Shown piece by piece: positions 16,755 to 26,174 of a DNA stretch of 64,000 nt (position 1 is its first letter; each line of letters opens with the position of its first letter). A program made the position numbers and the translations under genes. Source of the stretch: Leptospira sp. (GTDB lineage Bacteria; Spirochaetota; Leptospiria; Leptospirales; Leptospiraceae); assembly GCA_027533185.1 (NCBI GenBank), contig JAPZTS010000007.1:62001-126000 (forward strand), in the 5' to 3' direction. Under the pieces are notes generated by a model, which worked only from the letters and a program-made list of their open reading frames with translations, was not told the origin of the DNA and searched no databases.

Positions 16755-17639
16755 TTATTCTATATTTGTATAAAGTTGGACAGCTTCTTCATAAGAAATG
16801 GGCGAGAGGATTGGATCTTTTTTGAACCAAGTTACCTGCCTCTTCGCATAATTCCTATGGGACTGTGCCAACTCTTCAATGAATGTATTACGCTCTAACT
16901 TTCCATTTAAGAAATCAAGCGCAAAATTATACCCTAAAGTCCGAAGTCCAGGCGCATCTTCACCGTATTTCTCTCGGACAAATTTTGTTTCCTCTAACAT
17001 TCCTTCGATGAGATTCGGGATTCTTTCATTGATTCGTTTGTAGAGAATTTCACGAGGTGGGTCGAGCCATCTACCAACGAGTTGGAGGTCGCTTCGTTTT
17101 TCAAGATAGCCTCCTTCTAGTTTCCTAGAAACTTCTGACCAGCGCGAGCCTGACAAAACAACCTCCAAGGCTCTCCGAATCCTATAGCCATCATTTGCAA
17201 ATAGAGATTCCAAAGCCTTTGGATCTTTTTCTCTCAAAATTTTTGTGGCCTCTTCCAAAGACAGTTCATTTACATATTCCTTTGTGGATTGGGTTACATT
17301 TGGTACGGGAAACATTCCCAATAGAAAGGCTCGCAGGTAGAATCCAGTTCCTCCTACTAGAAAAGGAATTTTGCCTCTAGATTCGATCGACTTAATTGTA
17401 GTTTCTGCCCATTTGCAAAACAGACTGGCATTAGGTGCCTCATTCGCAGACAAAAAACCAATTAAGTGGTGGGGGATCTCTGCGAGCTCGCTTGGGGTTG
17501 GGGCAGTGGTGCCCACCGAGAGTTCTCGATAGACTTGCCTGGAATCAAAGGAAACAATTTCGAAACGGTCGGGGTCGAGGTGGAGGGATACGGCAGTTTT
17601 ACCTGAGCCAGTAGGTCCCCCCAAAATGGGAAGAATCAC
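16755..17639 (-). CDS. miaA: tRNA dimethylallyltransferase MiaA
   Basis: A 294-residue enzyme that adds a dimethylallyl group to A37 of tRNAs reading UNN codons. It shows the P-loop [12 protein letters not shown] (residues 7-18), DSRQVYREL, the [11 protein letters not shown] block and a C-terminal VTWFKKD motif. The length is normal. Its start overlaps the stop of the upstream zinc-ribbon gene by 4 bp, and hfq follows. Confidence 0.96.
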   Translation of the reverse strand: MILPILGGPTGSGKTAVSLHLDPDRFEIVSFDSRQVYRELSVGTTAPTPSELAEIPHHLIGFLSANEAPNASLFCKWAETTIKSIESRGKIPFLVGGTGFYLRAFLLGMFPVPNVTQSTKEYVNELSLEEATKILREKDPKALESLFANDGYRIRRALEVVLSGSRWSEVSRKLEGGYLEKRSDLQLVGRWLDPPREILYKRINERIPNLIEGMLEETKFVREKYGEDAPGLRTLGYNFALDFLNGKLERNTFIEELAQSHRNYAKRQVTWFKKDPILSPISYEEAVQLYTNIE

Positions 17640-18118
17640 TCCTCTTCCTCTGCTACGACCTCCTCGTCTTCTGCCTCTTCCAATTCTTCTGTTTCTTCCA
17701 TAAGTTCGTCTTCTTCTAGAACTGGTTCTTCCTCTTCTTCTACTTCATATTCCGATTGTCGGAGAGCCGCCATTCTGGATTTGATAGCAGGTTTTGCCAA
17801 TTGGTCTGCTCCACATTTGGGGCACTTCTTCTCTGGCTTATAAAGATCGTAGAATTTTGTTCCACAAGAATAGCATGTAAATTTTTTACCCAGTGGACCA
17901 AGTGCAGGATCGATCTTTGGAGCAACAGGTTTGCCTTGCTGTTTCTCTTTAGCTTGCGCCGCAGGTATTGACTTACTTGCGACAGTTTCCTTAGCCTTAG
18001 GCACGGGTTTTTTCTTATCTTCCTTTTTTGGCGCCGATTTTGGGGAAGATTTCTCTTTAGCCACTACCTTTTTTTTAGGAGGTGGAGACTGTTTTTTGAC
18101 TGCTTTTTTTGCGACCAT
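17636..18118 (-). CDS. TIGR02300/FYDLN-acid zinc-ribbon protein
   Basis: 160 residues from the ATG at 18118 (MVAKKAVKK); longer in-frame starts up to 18292 would run into the divergent pdxJ gene. A Lys/Pro/Ala-rich N-terminal half is followed by a zinc ribbon (FTCYSCG and CPKCG) containing [11 protein letters not shown], the FYDLN family signature, and a very acidic Glu-rich tail. Function is unknown. Histone-like basic then acidic composition is notable. It overlaps miaA by 4 bp. Confidence 0.8.
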   Translation of the reverse strand: MVAKKAVKKQSPPPKKKVVAKEKSSPKSAPKKEDKKKPVPKAKETVASKSIPAAQAKEKQQGKPVAPKIDPALGPLGKKFTCYSCGTKFYDLYKPEKKCPKCGADQLAKPAIKSRMAALRQSEYEVEEEEEPVLEEDELMEETEELEEAEDEEVVAEEEE

Positions 18119-18222
18119 AAACGTACTTTTGCCAGTTTTGGGAATACCTGGTTTGGAACAACCTTTTTGAAATTGGACGGTTTTCTCCTGGAACAAAATT
18201 ATAGGAAAGTATTTTTTTTCAT

Positions 18223-18975
18223 ATGACGCATTTAAGTGTAAATGTAAACAAAATCGCCACCCTTCGAAATTCACGAGGTGGGAGGATTCCAAGCGTACTT
18301 GGAATATCTGAAATCGTTCTGGATGCAGGAGCTTATGGAATTACAGTGCATCCCCGGGAAGACGAAAGACATATCACCAAACAAGATGTGTTCGAACTAA
18401 AAGAGTTTTTATTAGCCTATAATAAATCAAACCAAGTTCATAAAGAATTCAATATAGAAGGAGAACCGAGTGAGAGATTTCTTGAACTGGTTCTAAAAGC
18501 GAAACCTGACCAAGCGACTCTGGTTCCAGTTAAACCTGGGGAAATCACTTCGGACCATGGTTTTGATTTAAAAGAGGAAAAGACAAAGTCAAAACTCCGC
18601 CAAATCGTCCAAACCCTCCAAAAGGAAAAAATCCGAGTCTCCCTCTTTATGGAGACCGATGTAAGTCAATATTCCTTGGTTAAAGAAGTTGGTGCTGAAC
18701 GTATCGAACTCTACACAGGTCCCTTCGCCCATGCTTATGACCACTCGGAACAAGAAGGTAAGGATATCTTTCAAGAGTTTGTAAGGGCAGCCGAGGCCGC
18801 AAACGCTTTGGGACTTGGAATCAATGCGGGACATGATTTGGATACAGAAAACTTAAATGTGTTTTCTAAACTTCCTCATCTATTGGAAGTCTCAATCGGT
18901 CATCGGTTGGTTTCGGAGGCTTTGGTCATCGGAATGGAAGCAACCGTGAAAAAGTACATCCAGGTGCTCGGTTGA
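18223..18975 (+). CDS. pdxJ: Pyridoxine 5'-phosphate synthase PdxJ
   Basis: A 250-residue TIM-barrel enzyme that condenses 1-deoxyxylulose-5-phosphate with 3-amino-2-oxopropyl phosphate to pyridoxine phosphate. Blocks seen: [27 protein letters not shown] (catalytic His), NIEGEPSE (catalytic Glu), and [11 protein letters not shown] (catalytic His). The first block has Asn-Lys where E. coli has Asp-His, a variant I recall from Bacteroidetes-type PdxJ. TAGGAAAG precedes the ATG. It is transcribed divergently from the zinc-ribbon gene. Confidence 0.93.
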   Translation: MTHLSVNVNKIATLRNSRGGRIPSVLGISEIVLDAGAYGITVHPREDERHITKQDVFELKEFLLAYNKSNQVHKEFNIEGEPSERFLELVLKAKPDQATLVPVKPGEITSDHGFDLKEEKTKSKLRQIVQTLQKEKIRVSLFMETDVSQYSLVKEVGAERIELYTGPFAHAYDHSEQEGKDIFQEFVRAAEAANALGLGINAGHDLDTENLNVFSKLPHLLEVSIGHRLVSEALVIGMEATVKKYIQVLG

Positions 18976-18994
18976 TGAAAAAAATGAATTCTAT

Positions 18995-19924
18995 TTATAA
19001 CTCTTTCGCTAAATTGCGTAAGCGACTGTAACCAGGATCTTGCTCTAATAACAATTTAGCGGATATTTCCAAGGCGATAGCAAGACTTGCATCCGCTTTT
19101 CCTTTTTTCTTAGCAAGTGCAATCTCCCGAGAAAAACTGAGAAGCCCTTCTCGACCTAACGATTCATTTCCTGTCTCCGCCGCAATTTTAACTTTTTGCC
19201 AAGCTTCTGTGATGGATGACTTTGTAGGTTCCCTTTCTTTTCCGAATTCTCGTTTATGAAAGTACGAAGTGTCCCATATTTTTGAAAAAGGATCAGCGCG
19301 CATTTGATCTTTTAAGAGTCGGTCCTTGTATACAATTGGAGATAGGATTTTGGGTTCTAATACAGATCGTTCAGCGGCCGTGAGGGTCGAAAGACAGCTC
19401 GACAACACCCCCTTTTTCCAATGGTCTTTGGTCAAAAGTCCAACATCTGCAAGAAGGATCAGAGAGGATAGTTCCAATGGTTCTTTTTCCCGACAGGCAT
19501 CCATAACGATCGAAAACGTCGCCATCACCTCTCCCTCTTTTGAAGATTTTTTTAAATCGGGGAGATTGTTCGATCTTTCCGCGGAAAGACGGAGCATATT
19601 TTTGTAGAGACTGTCATTTGGATTTTTTTGCAGGGCTTTTTGGAATGCCGTGTAACTCTCAGAATAGTTTTCACGATTGAATTCAATAAGACCCCAAGTA
19701 TAACATATAAATCCATCATCCGTATCGCGAGTTCGACAAACGTATCTTAAACGAGATAGAGCGGTTTCCCTTGATTCCGTGGATTCCCAAACATCAAGAA
19801 GGACCTCTTCTAGAAACGAAAGAGTTTCCAAACTATAGGGGTCGTTCGTCGGATTTTTGGACGGCTGGGCACAGAAAAAGAGACTCCCAAAAAACAGAAA
19901 GAATAAGCCGAATCGCAACTTCAC
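18995..19924 (-). CDS. TPR-containing lipoprotein, hypothetical
   Basis: A 309-residue protein whose signal peptide ends GSLFFC (Cys18). At least one clear tetratricopeptide repeat is present (GLIEFNRENYSESYTAFQKALQKNPND, about residues 77-103). No catalytic motif is seen. It is convergent with pdxJ (20 bp gap) and divergent from the processing-protease gene. An outer-membrane assembly or peptidoglycan role is possible but not shown. Confidence 0.75.
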   Translation of the reverse strand: MKLRFGLFFLFFGSLFFCAQPSKNPTNDPYSLETLSFLEEVLLDVWESTESRETALSRLRYVCRTRDTDDGFICYTWGLIEFNRENYSESYTAFQKALQKNPNDSLYKNMLRLSAERSNNLPDLKKSSKEGEVMATFSIVMDACREKEPLELSSLILLADVGLLTKDHWKKGVLSSCLSTLTAAERSVLEPKILSPIVYKDRLLKDQMRADPFSKIWDTSYFHKREFGKEREPTKSSITEAWQKVKIAAETGNESLGREGLLSFSREIALAKKKGKADASLAIALEISAKLLLEQDPGYSRLRNLAKEL

Positions 19925-20002
19925 TGAGTCTATCTTACTGAGAATCCAAGAATTGTCCCGAAATTTTTTGTGTTGCAGTGACTCGGAAAATGAAATTTCT
20001 TA

Positions 20003-20015
20003 GGATTATTAATCC
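20003..20015. promoter_or_regulatory. Short palindrome upstream of ctp protease gene
   Basis: GGATTA and TAATCC arms around a single T, 19-31 bp upstream of the TTG start. It could be an operator, but 13 bp in AT-rich DNA may occur by chance. Confidence 0.25.
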
Positions 20016-20033
20016 ACAAATCTGAGAGTTCCC

Positions 20034-21869
20034 TTGAAACGAATACTTTACTTTCTTTCCTTCTCCCTAATTTTGAGTTTCGCATTGCCGGTTGGCTTTA
20101 TTTCTTGCGAACCTGAAGCCAAAAAGGCTCCCAATAGGGTTACAAATTTTACCTATCAGGATTTTGAAAACGTAATCCAAGCTGTCGACAAATACTACAT
20201 AGACAAAACCATTAATAAAAACAGAGCGTTTACAGATGCGGCCGTATTTTCTGTGTTAAGCCTTCCGCACCCCCTTTATATCTTTCCAGAAAGTTACTTC
20301 AACGAAAGAGAAAAGTATGAGGACAAGGAAGATCTTTTCCCAGGTAAATCCTTCAAAATCTCTCCCTCAGACAAATTTGTCCTATTTGATCCAGACTACA
20401 CAATTGTAGAAAAGATGCAGAAGGAAAAGTTGAAGAAAAACGAAAACAAAAAACTAAGCGATGAAGAGCTAAAACGTTTAATTGAAAAAGAAAAACTTAA
20501 GAAATCTGTAATTTCCGCTAAATGGGAAGAGATCAATTTTTCTAAAAAAGAATTTGATAAGGTGATTTCCTACTTACGAGACAACCTAGATAATTACAAA
20601 ACACCTGTTTTAAAAGGATTAGCAGAATTAGATGGCGAACTTCCTGAAGAGGAAGAAGAGAAAAAAGAATTTACCATGGAACAGGTGTTCCTTGCTGCAG
20701 CAAATGGATATCTCAACTCACTGGACCCGCACTCCAATGTTTTCTTAAAAGAAATTTGGGAAGAGTCCATGGCAAAGATCAATGACGGCTCTTTCGAAGG
20801 GATTGGTGCCATCCTGTCTGGTGGCGGAACTAGAGAAGTCATCGTAGAAAACCCGTTAGAAGGTAGTCCTGCAGTCAAGGCTGGAGTGAGAAGTGGAGAT
20901 ACAATACTTGCAGTTGATGGTAAACTCATCAAAAGTCTTTCTCTGGACAAAGTCGTCAAACGAATCAAAGGTAAAAAAGGTACAAAAGTAGTCCTTACTT
21001 TGAAAAGGAAAGGTGTATCTGGAAACTTGGATATTGAAGTTATCCGAGATAAAATCACTATCAAAAACGTAACCTACCATCTGTTAAAGGAAAATCCGCA
21101 AGTTGGTTATATCAAACTCACAGGATTTGTAAAAGCACAAGGCGAAGAGCCCGTTGACAGCCAAATTGTAAAGGGGCTACGTGCTCTCGAAGAAGAAGCA
21201 AAGAATAACAACAAGGAACTTAAGGCTATTGTTCTCGATCTACGAAACAATTCAGGCGGATATTTGGATCTTGCCATTGATATTGCGGATATGTTTATCG
21301 AAAAAGGACTTATTGTTTCAACTAAAGTACCTAACCGAAGTCCAGATGAGGCATATGCAAGGATGAAAGACATAACCAATCTTCCATTGGTTGTCTTAAT
21401 CAATGCAAAATCGGCATCAGCGTCTGAAATTGTTGCAAGTGCTATACAGCACCATGGCCGAGGGATTTTAATGGGCGAGCGAACATTTGGCAAAGCAACA
21501 GTTCAAAAGCTGATGGATCTTCCAGGTAACTCAGATTATGTGCTAAAAATCACAAACTCAAGATACTATTCTCCATCTGGAAAAACCATTCAAGTTGTTG
21601 GTGTTTCGCCAGATATCGAAGTTTCTGAGGAACCAGATGGTAGTTTTCCATTCCGCTACAGAGAAGAAGATATGTGGAACCATCTTCCCAAAATTCCGTA
21701 TGATGGAGTAGTGAAATCCAAGTTCAATATCGATGCAATCAAAGAACATGCAAAGAAAAATGGGAAAGCGGACAGTTTTTTGAAGTCTCACGCAAACGAT
21801 GCTATCAAACCAGATTATATGCTTATCCGAAGTTTGGATTATATTGAAGGTATGTTGCACGCCAAGTGA
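20034..21869 (+). CDS. C-terminal processing peptidase, S41 family, lipoprotein
   Basis: A 611-residue enzyme. A TTG start gives a signal peptide with lipobox GFISC (Cys25). An N-terminal helical region, a PDZ domain (about 253-325; [24 protein letters not shown]) and the S41 fold follow. The catalytic Ser is Ser462 in SASASE and the Lys is Lys487 in [11 protein letters not shown], 25 residues apart as in Prc/CtpA. It would trim periplasmic proteins at their C-termini, for example peptidoglycan hydrolases. Residues 120-170 are an unusually Lys/Glu-rich insert. Its stop overlaps the nadB start. Confidence 0.93.
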   Translation: MKRILYFLSFSLILSFALPVGFISCEPEAKKAPNRVTNFTYQDFENVIQAVDKYYIDKTINKNRAFTDAAVFSVLSLPHPLYIFPESYFNEREKYEDKEDLFPGKSFKISPSDKFVLFDPDYTIVEKMQKEKLKKNENKKLSDEELKRLIEKEKLKKSVISAKWEEINFSKKEFDKVISYLRDNLDNYKTPVLKGLAELDGELPEEEEEKKEFTMEQVFLAAANGYLNSLDPHSNVFLKEIWEESMAKINDGSFEGIGAILSGGGTREVIVENPLEGSPAVKAGVRSGDTILAVDGKLIKSLSLDKVVKRIKGKKGTKVVLTLKRKGVSGNLDIEVIRDKITIKNVTYHLLKENPQVGYIKLTGFVKAQGEEPVDSQIVKGLRALEEEAKNNNKELKAIVLDLRNNSGGYLDLAIDIADMFIEKGLIVSTKVPNRSPDEAYARMKDITNLPLVVLINAKSASASEIVASAIQHHGRGILMGERTFGKATVQKLMDLPGNSDYVLKITNSRYYSPSGKTIQVVGVSPDIEVSEEPDGSFPFRYREEDMWNHLPKIPYDGVVKSKFNIDAIKEHAKKNGKADSFLKSHANDAIKPDYMLIRSLDYIEGMLHAK

Positions 21870-23464
21870 CAAGAATCCAAACTGATTTTTTAATTATTGG
21901 GAGTGGGGTGAGCGGGCTTTTTACTGCTTTAAAACTTGCCCCTCTCGGATCCGTAGTTGTTGTCACAAAAAAAGCAGACTACGAATCAAATACCAATTAT
22001 GCCCAAGGTGGGATTGCCTCTGTTTTTGATGATAAAGACAAATTTGAGGAACATATCCAAGACACTTTGGAAGCTGGAGCTGGGCTTTGTGATTTGGAAG
22101 CAGTCCGAGTACTTGTGGAAGAAGGTCCAAAACGTGTTCGGGAGTTATTAGATTTAGGTGTCCCGTTTACAAGAACCCAGTCAGGCGAGCTGGACTTGGC
22201 TCGAGAAGGTGGACATAGAAAAAACCGTATTGTACACTCTCACGATAGAACGGGAAGCGCAGTCGAACAATCACTCCTCGACCATGTACATTCAAATTCG
22301 AATATTCGCATTTTAGAAAACCATGCTTGCGTTGATCTCATTACCCGCCACCATCTGAAAGATAAGGACCACCTACCACTACGCTGTTATGGTGCCTATA
22401 TTGTGGATACGGAATCGAGTGAGGTATTTCCAGTCCTTGCCAAAAAAACAATTCTTGCCACAGGCGGTGCTGGCCAGGTTTACCTACACACAACTAACCC
22501 AAGTATTGCAACCGGTGACGGAGTAGCAAGTGCCTATCGGGCAGGTGCTATCGTCAAAAATATGGAATTTTACCAGTTCCACCCTACTTCTTTATTCCAT
22601 GAACAAGGAAATAGTTTTTTAATCTCTGAAGCAGTCCGTGGTCATGGTGGAATCCTTAGAGAAATTAATGGTCGCCCTTTTATGAAAGACTACCACGAAA
22701 TGGGGGAACTTGCCCCTCGTGATATCGTAGCACGAGCGATAGACGATACTATGAAAAAACGTGGGGAACCTCATGTACTTTTGGATATTACTCACAAACC
22801 CGCAAACGACATCATAAGTCATTTTCCATCCATCTACGAACGATGCAAAAAATTAGGAGTGGATATTACTACGGATCCCATTCCCGTCGTTCCTGCTGCT
22901 CATTATATGTGTGGTGGAGTTTCGACAGATTTAATTGGAAGAACCAATATAGCAGATCTTTATGCCTGTGGCGAAACAACCTGTACCGGTGTCCATGGAG
23001 GTAATCGTTTAGCATCCAATAGTCTCTTAGAATGTCTTGTTTTTTCACACCGCATTGCCGATGATATACAGTCACAAGGTAAACTGGATTATGCAAGCGA
23101 GACAAAAGATATCCCTGCATGGAATAAAGAAGGAACAACCAATACAGAAGAATGGGTGCTCATCTCTCATAACTTAGTAGAGATTAAAACCATAATGAGC
23201 AATTATGTGGGAATTGTACGTTCGGATATGCGATTGGAACGAGCCTTACGAAGATTGAAATTGATATCCGAAGAAGTTAAAGATTATTACAACCGAACAA
23301 CCGTTTCTATTGGACTTTTGGAACTCAGAAACCTTGTAAAGGTAGCTGAACTCATTGTTAGATCAGCAATCCTTAGAAAAGAAAGCCGAGGCCTTCACTT
23401 TAGCACAGATTATCCGGAAGACCGCAGCCCCTCAAGGATTGATACTATACTCCAACATGCTTGA
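21866..23464 (+). CDS. nadB: L-aspartate oxidase NadB
   Basis: A 532-residue FAD enzyme oxidising L-aspartate to iminoaspartate, first step of de novo NAD synthesis. It has the dinucleotide-binding motif IIGSGVSGL (10-18), [21 protein letters not shown], the active-site block [10 protein letters not shown] and [15 protein letters not shown]. The GTG start overlaps the stop of the protease gene (GTGA), an unusual partner. The next enzyme, nadA, is encoded in this window at 45.9 kb rather than beside it. Confidence 0.95.
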   Translation: MTRIQTDFLIIGSGVSGLFTALKLAPLGSVVVVTKKADYESNTNYAQGGIASVFDDKDKFEEHIQDTLEAGAGLCDLEAVRVLVEEGPKRVRELLDLGVPFTRTQSGELDLAREGGHRKNRIVHSHDRTGSAVEQSLLDHVHSNSNIRILENHACVDLITRHHLKDKDHLPLRCYGAYIVDTESSEVFPVLAKKTILATGGAGQVYLHTTNPSIATGDGVASAYRAGAIVKNMEFYQFHPTSLFHEQGNSFLISEAVRGHGGILREINGRPFMKDYHEMGELAPRDIVARAIDDTMKKRGEPHVLLDITHKPANDIISHFPSIYERCKKLGVDITTDPIPVVPAAHYMCGGVSTDLIGRTNIADLYACGETTCTGVHGGNRLASNSLLECLVFSHRIADDIQSQGKLDYASETKDIPAWNKEGTTNTEEWVLISHNLVEIKTIMSNYVGIVRSDMRLERALRRLKLISEEVKDYYNRTTVSIGLLELRNLVKVAELIVRSAILRKESRGLHFSTDYPEDRSPSRIDTILQHA

Positions 23465-23549
23465 ACAAAGTGTTTTGTAAAAAATAAACTATATTATTAG
23501 TTTTCCAAATCTCGCCATGTTAATTCTCATATTTAATTATGTATCCCTC

Positions 23550-24125
23550 CTATCCAATGTCCAATTCGATCAAAATTTCTTTAGCCCGTGCTACGAATAG
23601 TTTCTCTTCCTCTTGAGTAAAAGGTTTGAAAACATTCTTTTGGAACCGCTCCGCGAGAAATGCGTATTCGATACATCCTGCAACGGTTAACTCTGGTTTT
23701 GCTTTGCCAGGAAAGATTTTGATATCAGATCCATCAGGAACAACTAACGACCTCGGAGGTATTTTTTTCCCGCCACGAATCATACAACCTGCCGCAATTT
23801 GGGAACCATCGCCTATCTCCGCATTGTCGAGAACTATTGACCCTATACCAACAAGGACGGCCTTTCCTATGGTACATCCATGGATCATAACATTATGCCC
23901 CACGAGAGTATACTCACCAATTCGGATGGGACTTTTGGAATCCGTATGAAGAGTAGAATTGTCTTGGATATTTACATAATCTCCAAGTGAGATAGTATTC
24001 ATATCAGCTCGAATCACAGCACCAGGCCAAATAGAAACTGAGATCCCAAACTCTGTCATTCCAAAGGCTGTGGCATTGGGGTGAATGAATGGATTATTAA
24101 ATTTAGGTAGATTAAGTAAGGTCAT
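23550..24125 (-). CDS. Gamma-class carbonic anhydrase-like hexapeptide protein
   Basis: A 191-residue left-handed beta-helix protein with hexapeptide repeats and the three metal-binding histidines of the gamma-carbonic anhydrase family: one in TLHTDSK and two in VGHNVMIHG. Members hydrate CO2 or act as acyl-transferase relatives with unknown substrate. It is convergent with nadB and begins 10 bp downstream of the phosphatase gene on the same strand, so the two may be cotranscribed. Confidence 0.88.
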   Translation of the reverse strand: MTLLNLPKFNNPFIHPNATAFGMTEFGISVSIWPGAVIRADMNTISLGDYVNIQDNSTLHTDSKSPIRIGEYTLVGHNVMIHGCTIGKAVLVGIGSIVLDNAEIGDGSQIAAGCMIRGGKKIPPRSLVVPDGSDIKIFPGKAKPELTVAGCIEYAFLAERFQKNVFKPFTQEEEKLFVARAKEILIELDIG

Positions 24126-24135
24126 ACCTTCTGGT

Positions 24136-26127
24136 TTAGTTGAGATTCTGAATTTCGCAACCTATAAACGTAATGTCGTCTTGGTTCGAATTTCCCCTTG
24201 TAAATAGATCGAGCTCCTTTAAAACATTTGTCATCGCAATTGATAAAGGTTGTTTTGCGTTCTCTTTTAAAATATCATAAAGCCGGTTTTCTCCAAAAAG
24301 TTCTTTTTCTGGATTGAACTGCTCAAAGATGCCATCTGTAAAAAGGAAAAATCGATCTCCTTCTTCAATAAAATGTTCCACCAAACGATACGGAGCGTGG
24401 TCCAAAAGGCCAATAATTTTGCCAGTTCTTGGAAGGGTTTTGATCTCATCGACTCTCTGTTGGATTTGGTCGGGGTGACCTGCAGATGCAAATAACAACC
24501 GCTTGTTTTTTAAATCAATATCACAAACTGCACAGGTAAAAATAGTCTGTACATTGCTATATTTGTTGATAAAAATCTGATTCATATGAAAAATCAAATC
24601 ATCTGGATGGTCATAGATTACTTTCAGCGATTCATATTCTGCTTTAATTGCCATTGTAATCAATGCAGCTTGGATTCCATGTCCCGTTGCGTCTGCCACA
24701 AAAATACGATAGTAGTCATGTTTGACTTGTGTTAGATCATAAAAATCTCCACCAACCTCGGACATTGAATTGTAGTGTGAATGAAAGTTGATTCGAACGT
24801 CAGCCGTCTTGATTTCTGAAAATAGAGTTTTTTGGATTTTTTTAGCAACACTCAAATCTTTTTTAATCAGGTTCAATGATTCATCCAAATTTTTAGTTCT
24901 TTCGCGTACTTTTTCTTCGAGAGTCAAAACAGCTTCATTCTGTGCCTTAGCCTTTTCTTCACGAAGTTCATTGATCCGATTTGCCAAAGCTAAAGACAGG
25001 ATAGCCGCTTCCAAAGTAGAGCCAATTTGATTTGAATAAATTGTAACTAAATTAACTGGCAGAAATCCATTTAACATCAATGTGTATAAAAGAATTCCAA
25101 AGAGAAGAGTTGACCAACCAAACAAAAACAAACGAGCTTGTTTATTTCCAGAACTATAATTCAATAATGCAACAATAAAGACTGTGGAAACAAAAACTTG
25201 GGCAATCAAATTTCCAATACGAACAGCAGTTCCCAATGGCAGATACGAATAAGGAACTATTATATAGAAGAAGGCAATGATTTTAACAGCTCTAAGGAAT
25301 ATATTTGCGAATGGATTGAATTTTTTTAAATTCAACGTCTGTTGAGCAAATGTCCAACCGCTCAAAGCCGAACATACTACGATGATGCTACCGATTCGGT
25401 TATGAATTTCTGGATTTTCCAAGGTAATCAATTGATTGAGGATACCATTCAGATACATTTGCAAACAGAGATTAAAAAAAATAGAAAGACAATACGTTAT
25501 ATAAGCAACTTCCCGTAGGATAAAGAAGACAAAGAGATTATACAAAACCATTATAAAAATAGTTCCATAAAAGAATCCAAGTATTGTGTTTTCGATGTTT
25601 TCTTTTAAATAAAAACTCTCTTTCGAATAAAATCTTATTAGATAACTTATATTAGATGATGTTTTGGTTTCAATTAGTAGAGTTTTTGTCTCGCCTATTT
25701 TCCAATCCAATTCAAATGCAATTGACTTTGAAAAAAGCTCCCACTCGCTATGAGGTAAAAAATCTCCACCAATTTTAATTGGCAATGGTTTTCCGTCTTC
25801 GTAGATTTTTACAGAATCCAAAAGCGGATTCCCCAAATCCAAAACCAAGATGTCAGACTTAGTCGTATTGGTTGTTGTAAGTTTTACAACAACAGGACTT
25901 GATTGAAAACCCAAACTCAGACTATTTTTGAATACGGTCTTCCATTCGATAGATTTGTTTGAAAAAAATTCTGTAAGATTGCTTTTATCAGATATATTAC
26001 TATTTAGAATTGTGTAATCTAGGTGGTCCGGCGAAATACTATCATTGGATATATACTTTTGTATCTCTGGTCGCCCACAGGAAAGGAAAAGGAGGGCTGT
26101 CGCAAAACAAAAGAAATAAGACCACAT
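24136..26127 (-). CDS. 7TM-DISM receptor with SpoIIE-type PP2C phosphatase
   Basis: A 663-residue protein. A signal peptide with possible lipobox LFLSC (Cys17) leads to a 7TMR-DISMED2-like extracellular beta-domain (about 50-175), seven transmembrane segments (about 185-390), a coiled coil and a SpoIIE phosphatase domain (about 430-660). The metal motifs are canonical: EVGGDFYD, ADATGHGIQAALITM, FTDGIFEQ, DDITFIG. It probably senses a carbohydrate-like or other envelope ligand and dephosphorylates a STAS protein (inference from domains). Confidence 0.92.
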   Translation of the reverse strand: MWSYFFCFATALLFLSCGRPEIQKYISNDSISPDHLDYTILNSNISDKSNLTEFFSNKSIEWKTVFKNSLSLGFQSSPVVVKLTTTNTTKSDILVLDLGNPLLDSVKIYEDGKPLPIKIGGDFLPHSEWELFSKSIAFELDWKIGETKTLLIETKTSSNISYLIRFYSKESFYLKENIENTILGFFYGTIFIMVLYNLFVFFILREVAYITYCLSIFFNLCLQMYLNGILNQLITLENPEIHNRIGSIIVVCSALSGWTFAQQTLNLKKFNPFANIFLRAVKIIAFFYIIVPYSYLPLGTAVRIGNLIAQVFVSTVFIVALLNYSSGNKQARLFLFGWSTLLFGILLYTLMLNGFLPVNLVTIYSNQIGSTLEAAILSLALANRINELREEKAKAQNEAVLTLEEKVRERTKNLDESLNLIKKDLSVAKKIQKTLFSEIKTADVRINFHSHYNSMSEVGGDFYDLTQVKHDYYRIFVADATGHGIQAALITMAIKAEYESLKVIYDHPDDLIFHMNQIFINKYSNVQTIFTCAVCDIDLKNKRLLFASAGHPDQIQQRVDEIKTLPRTGKIIGLLDHAPYRLVEHFIEEGDRFFLFTDGIFEQFNPEKELFGENRLYDILKENAKQPLSIAMTNVLKELDLFTRGNSNQDDITFIGCEIQNLN

Positions 26128-26174
26128 GAGATGGCATCATCTGGCCTTAATTTTTTTAAAATGTCAAAGCAATT

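Noticed and set aside
18119..18292. Upstream extension of the FYDLN-acid gene to a 218-residue product
   Set aside because: The extra N-terminus overlaps the pdxJ start and its promoter and is unlike the rest of the protein; the ATG at 18118 gives a normal basic N-terminus.
20120..20520. Lys/Glu-rich stretch in the processing protease as a possible insertion
   Set aside because: It is in frame and similar charged regions occur between the N-terminal helices and PDZ of Prc-type proteases; no insertion boundaries seen.
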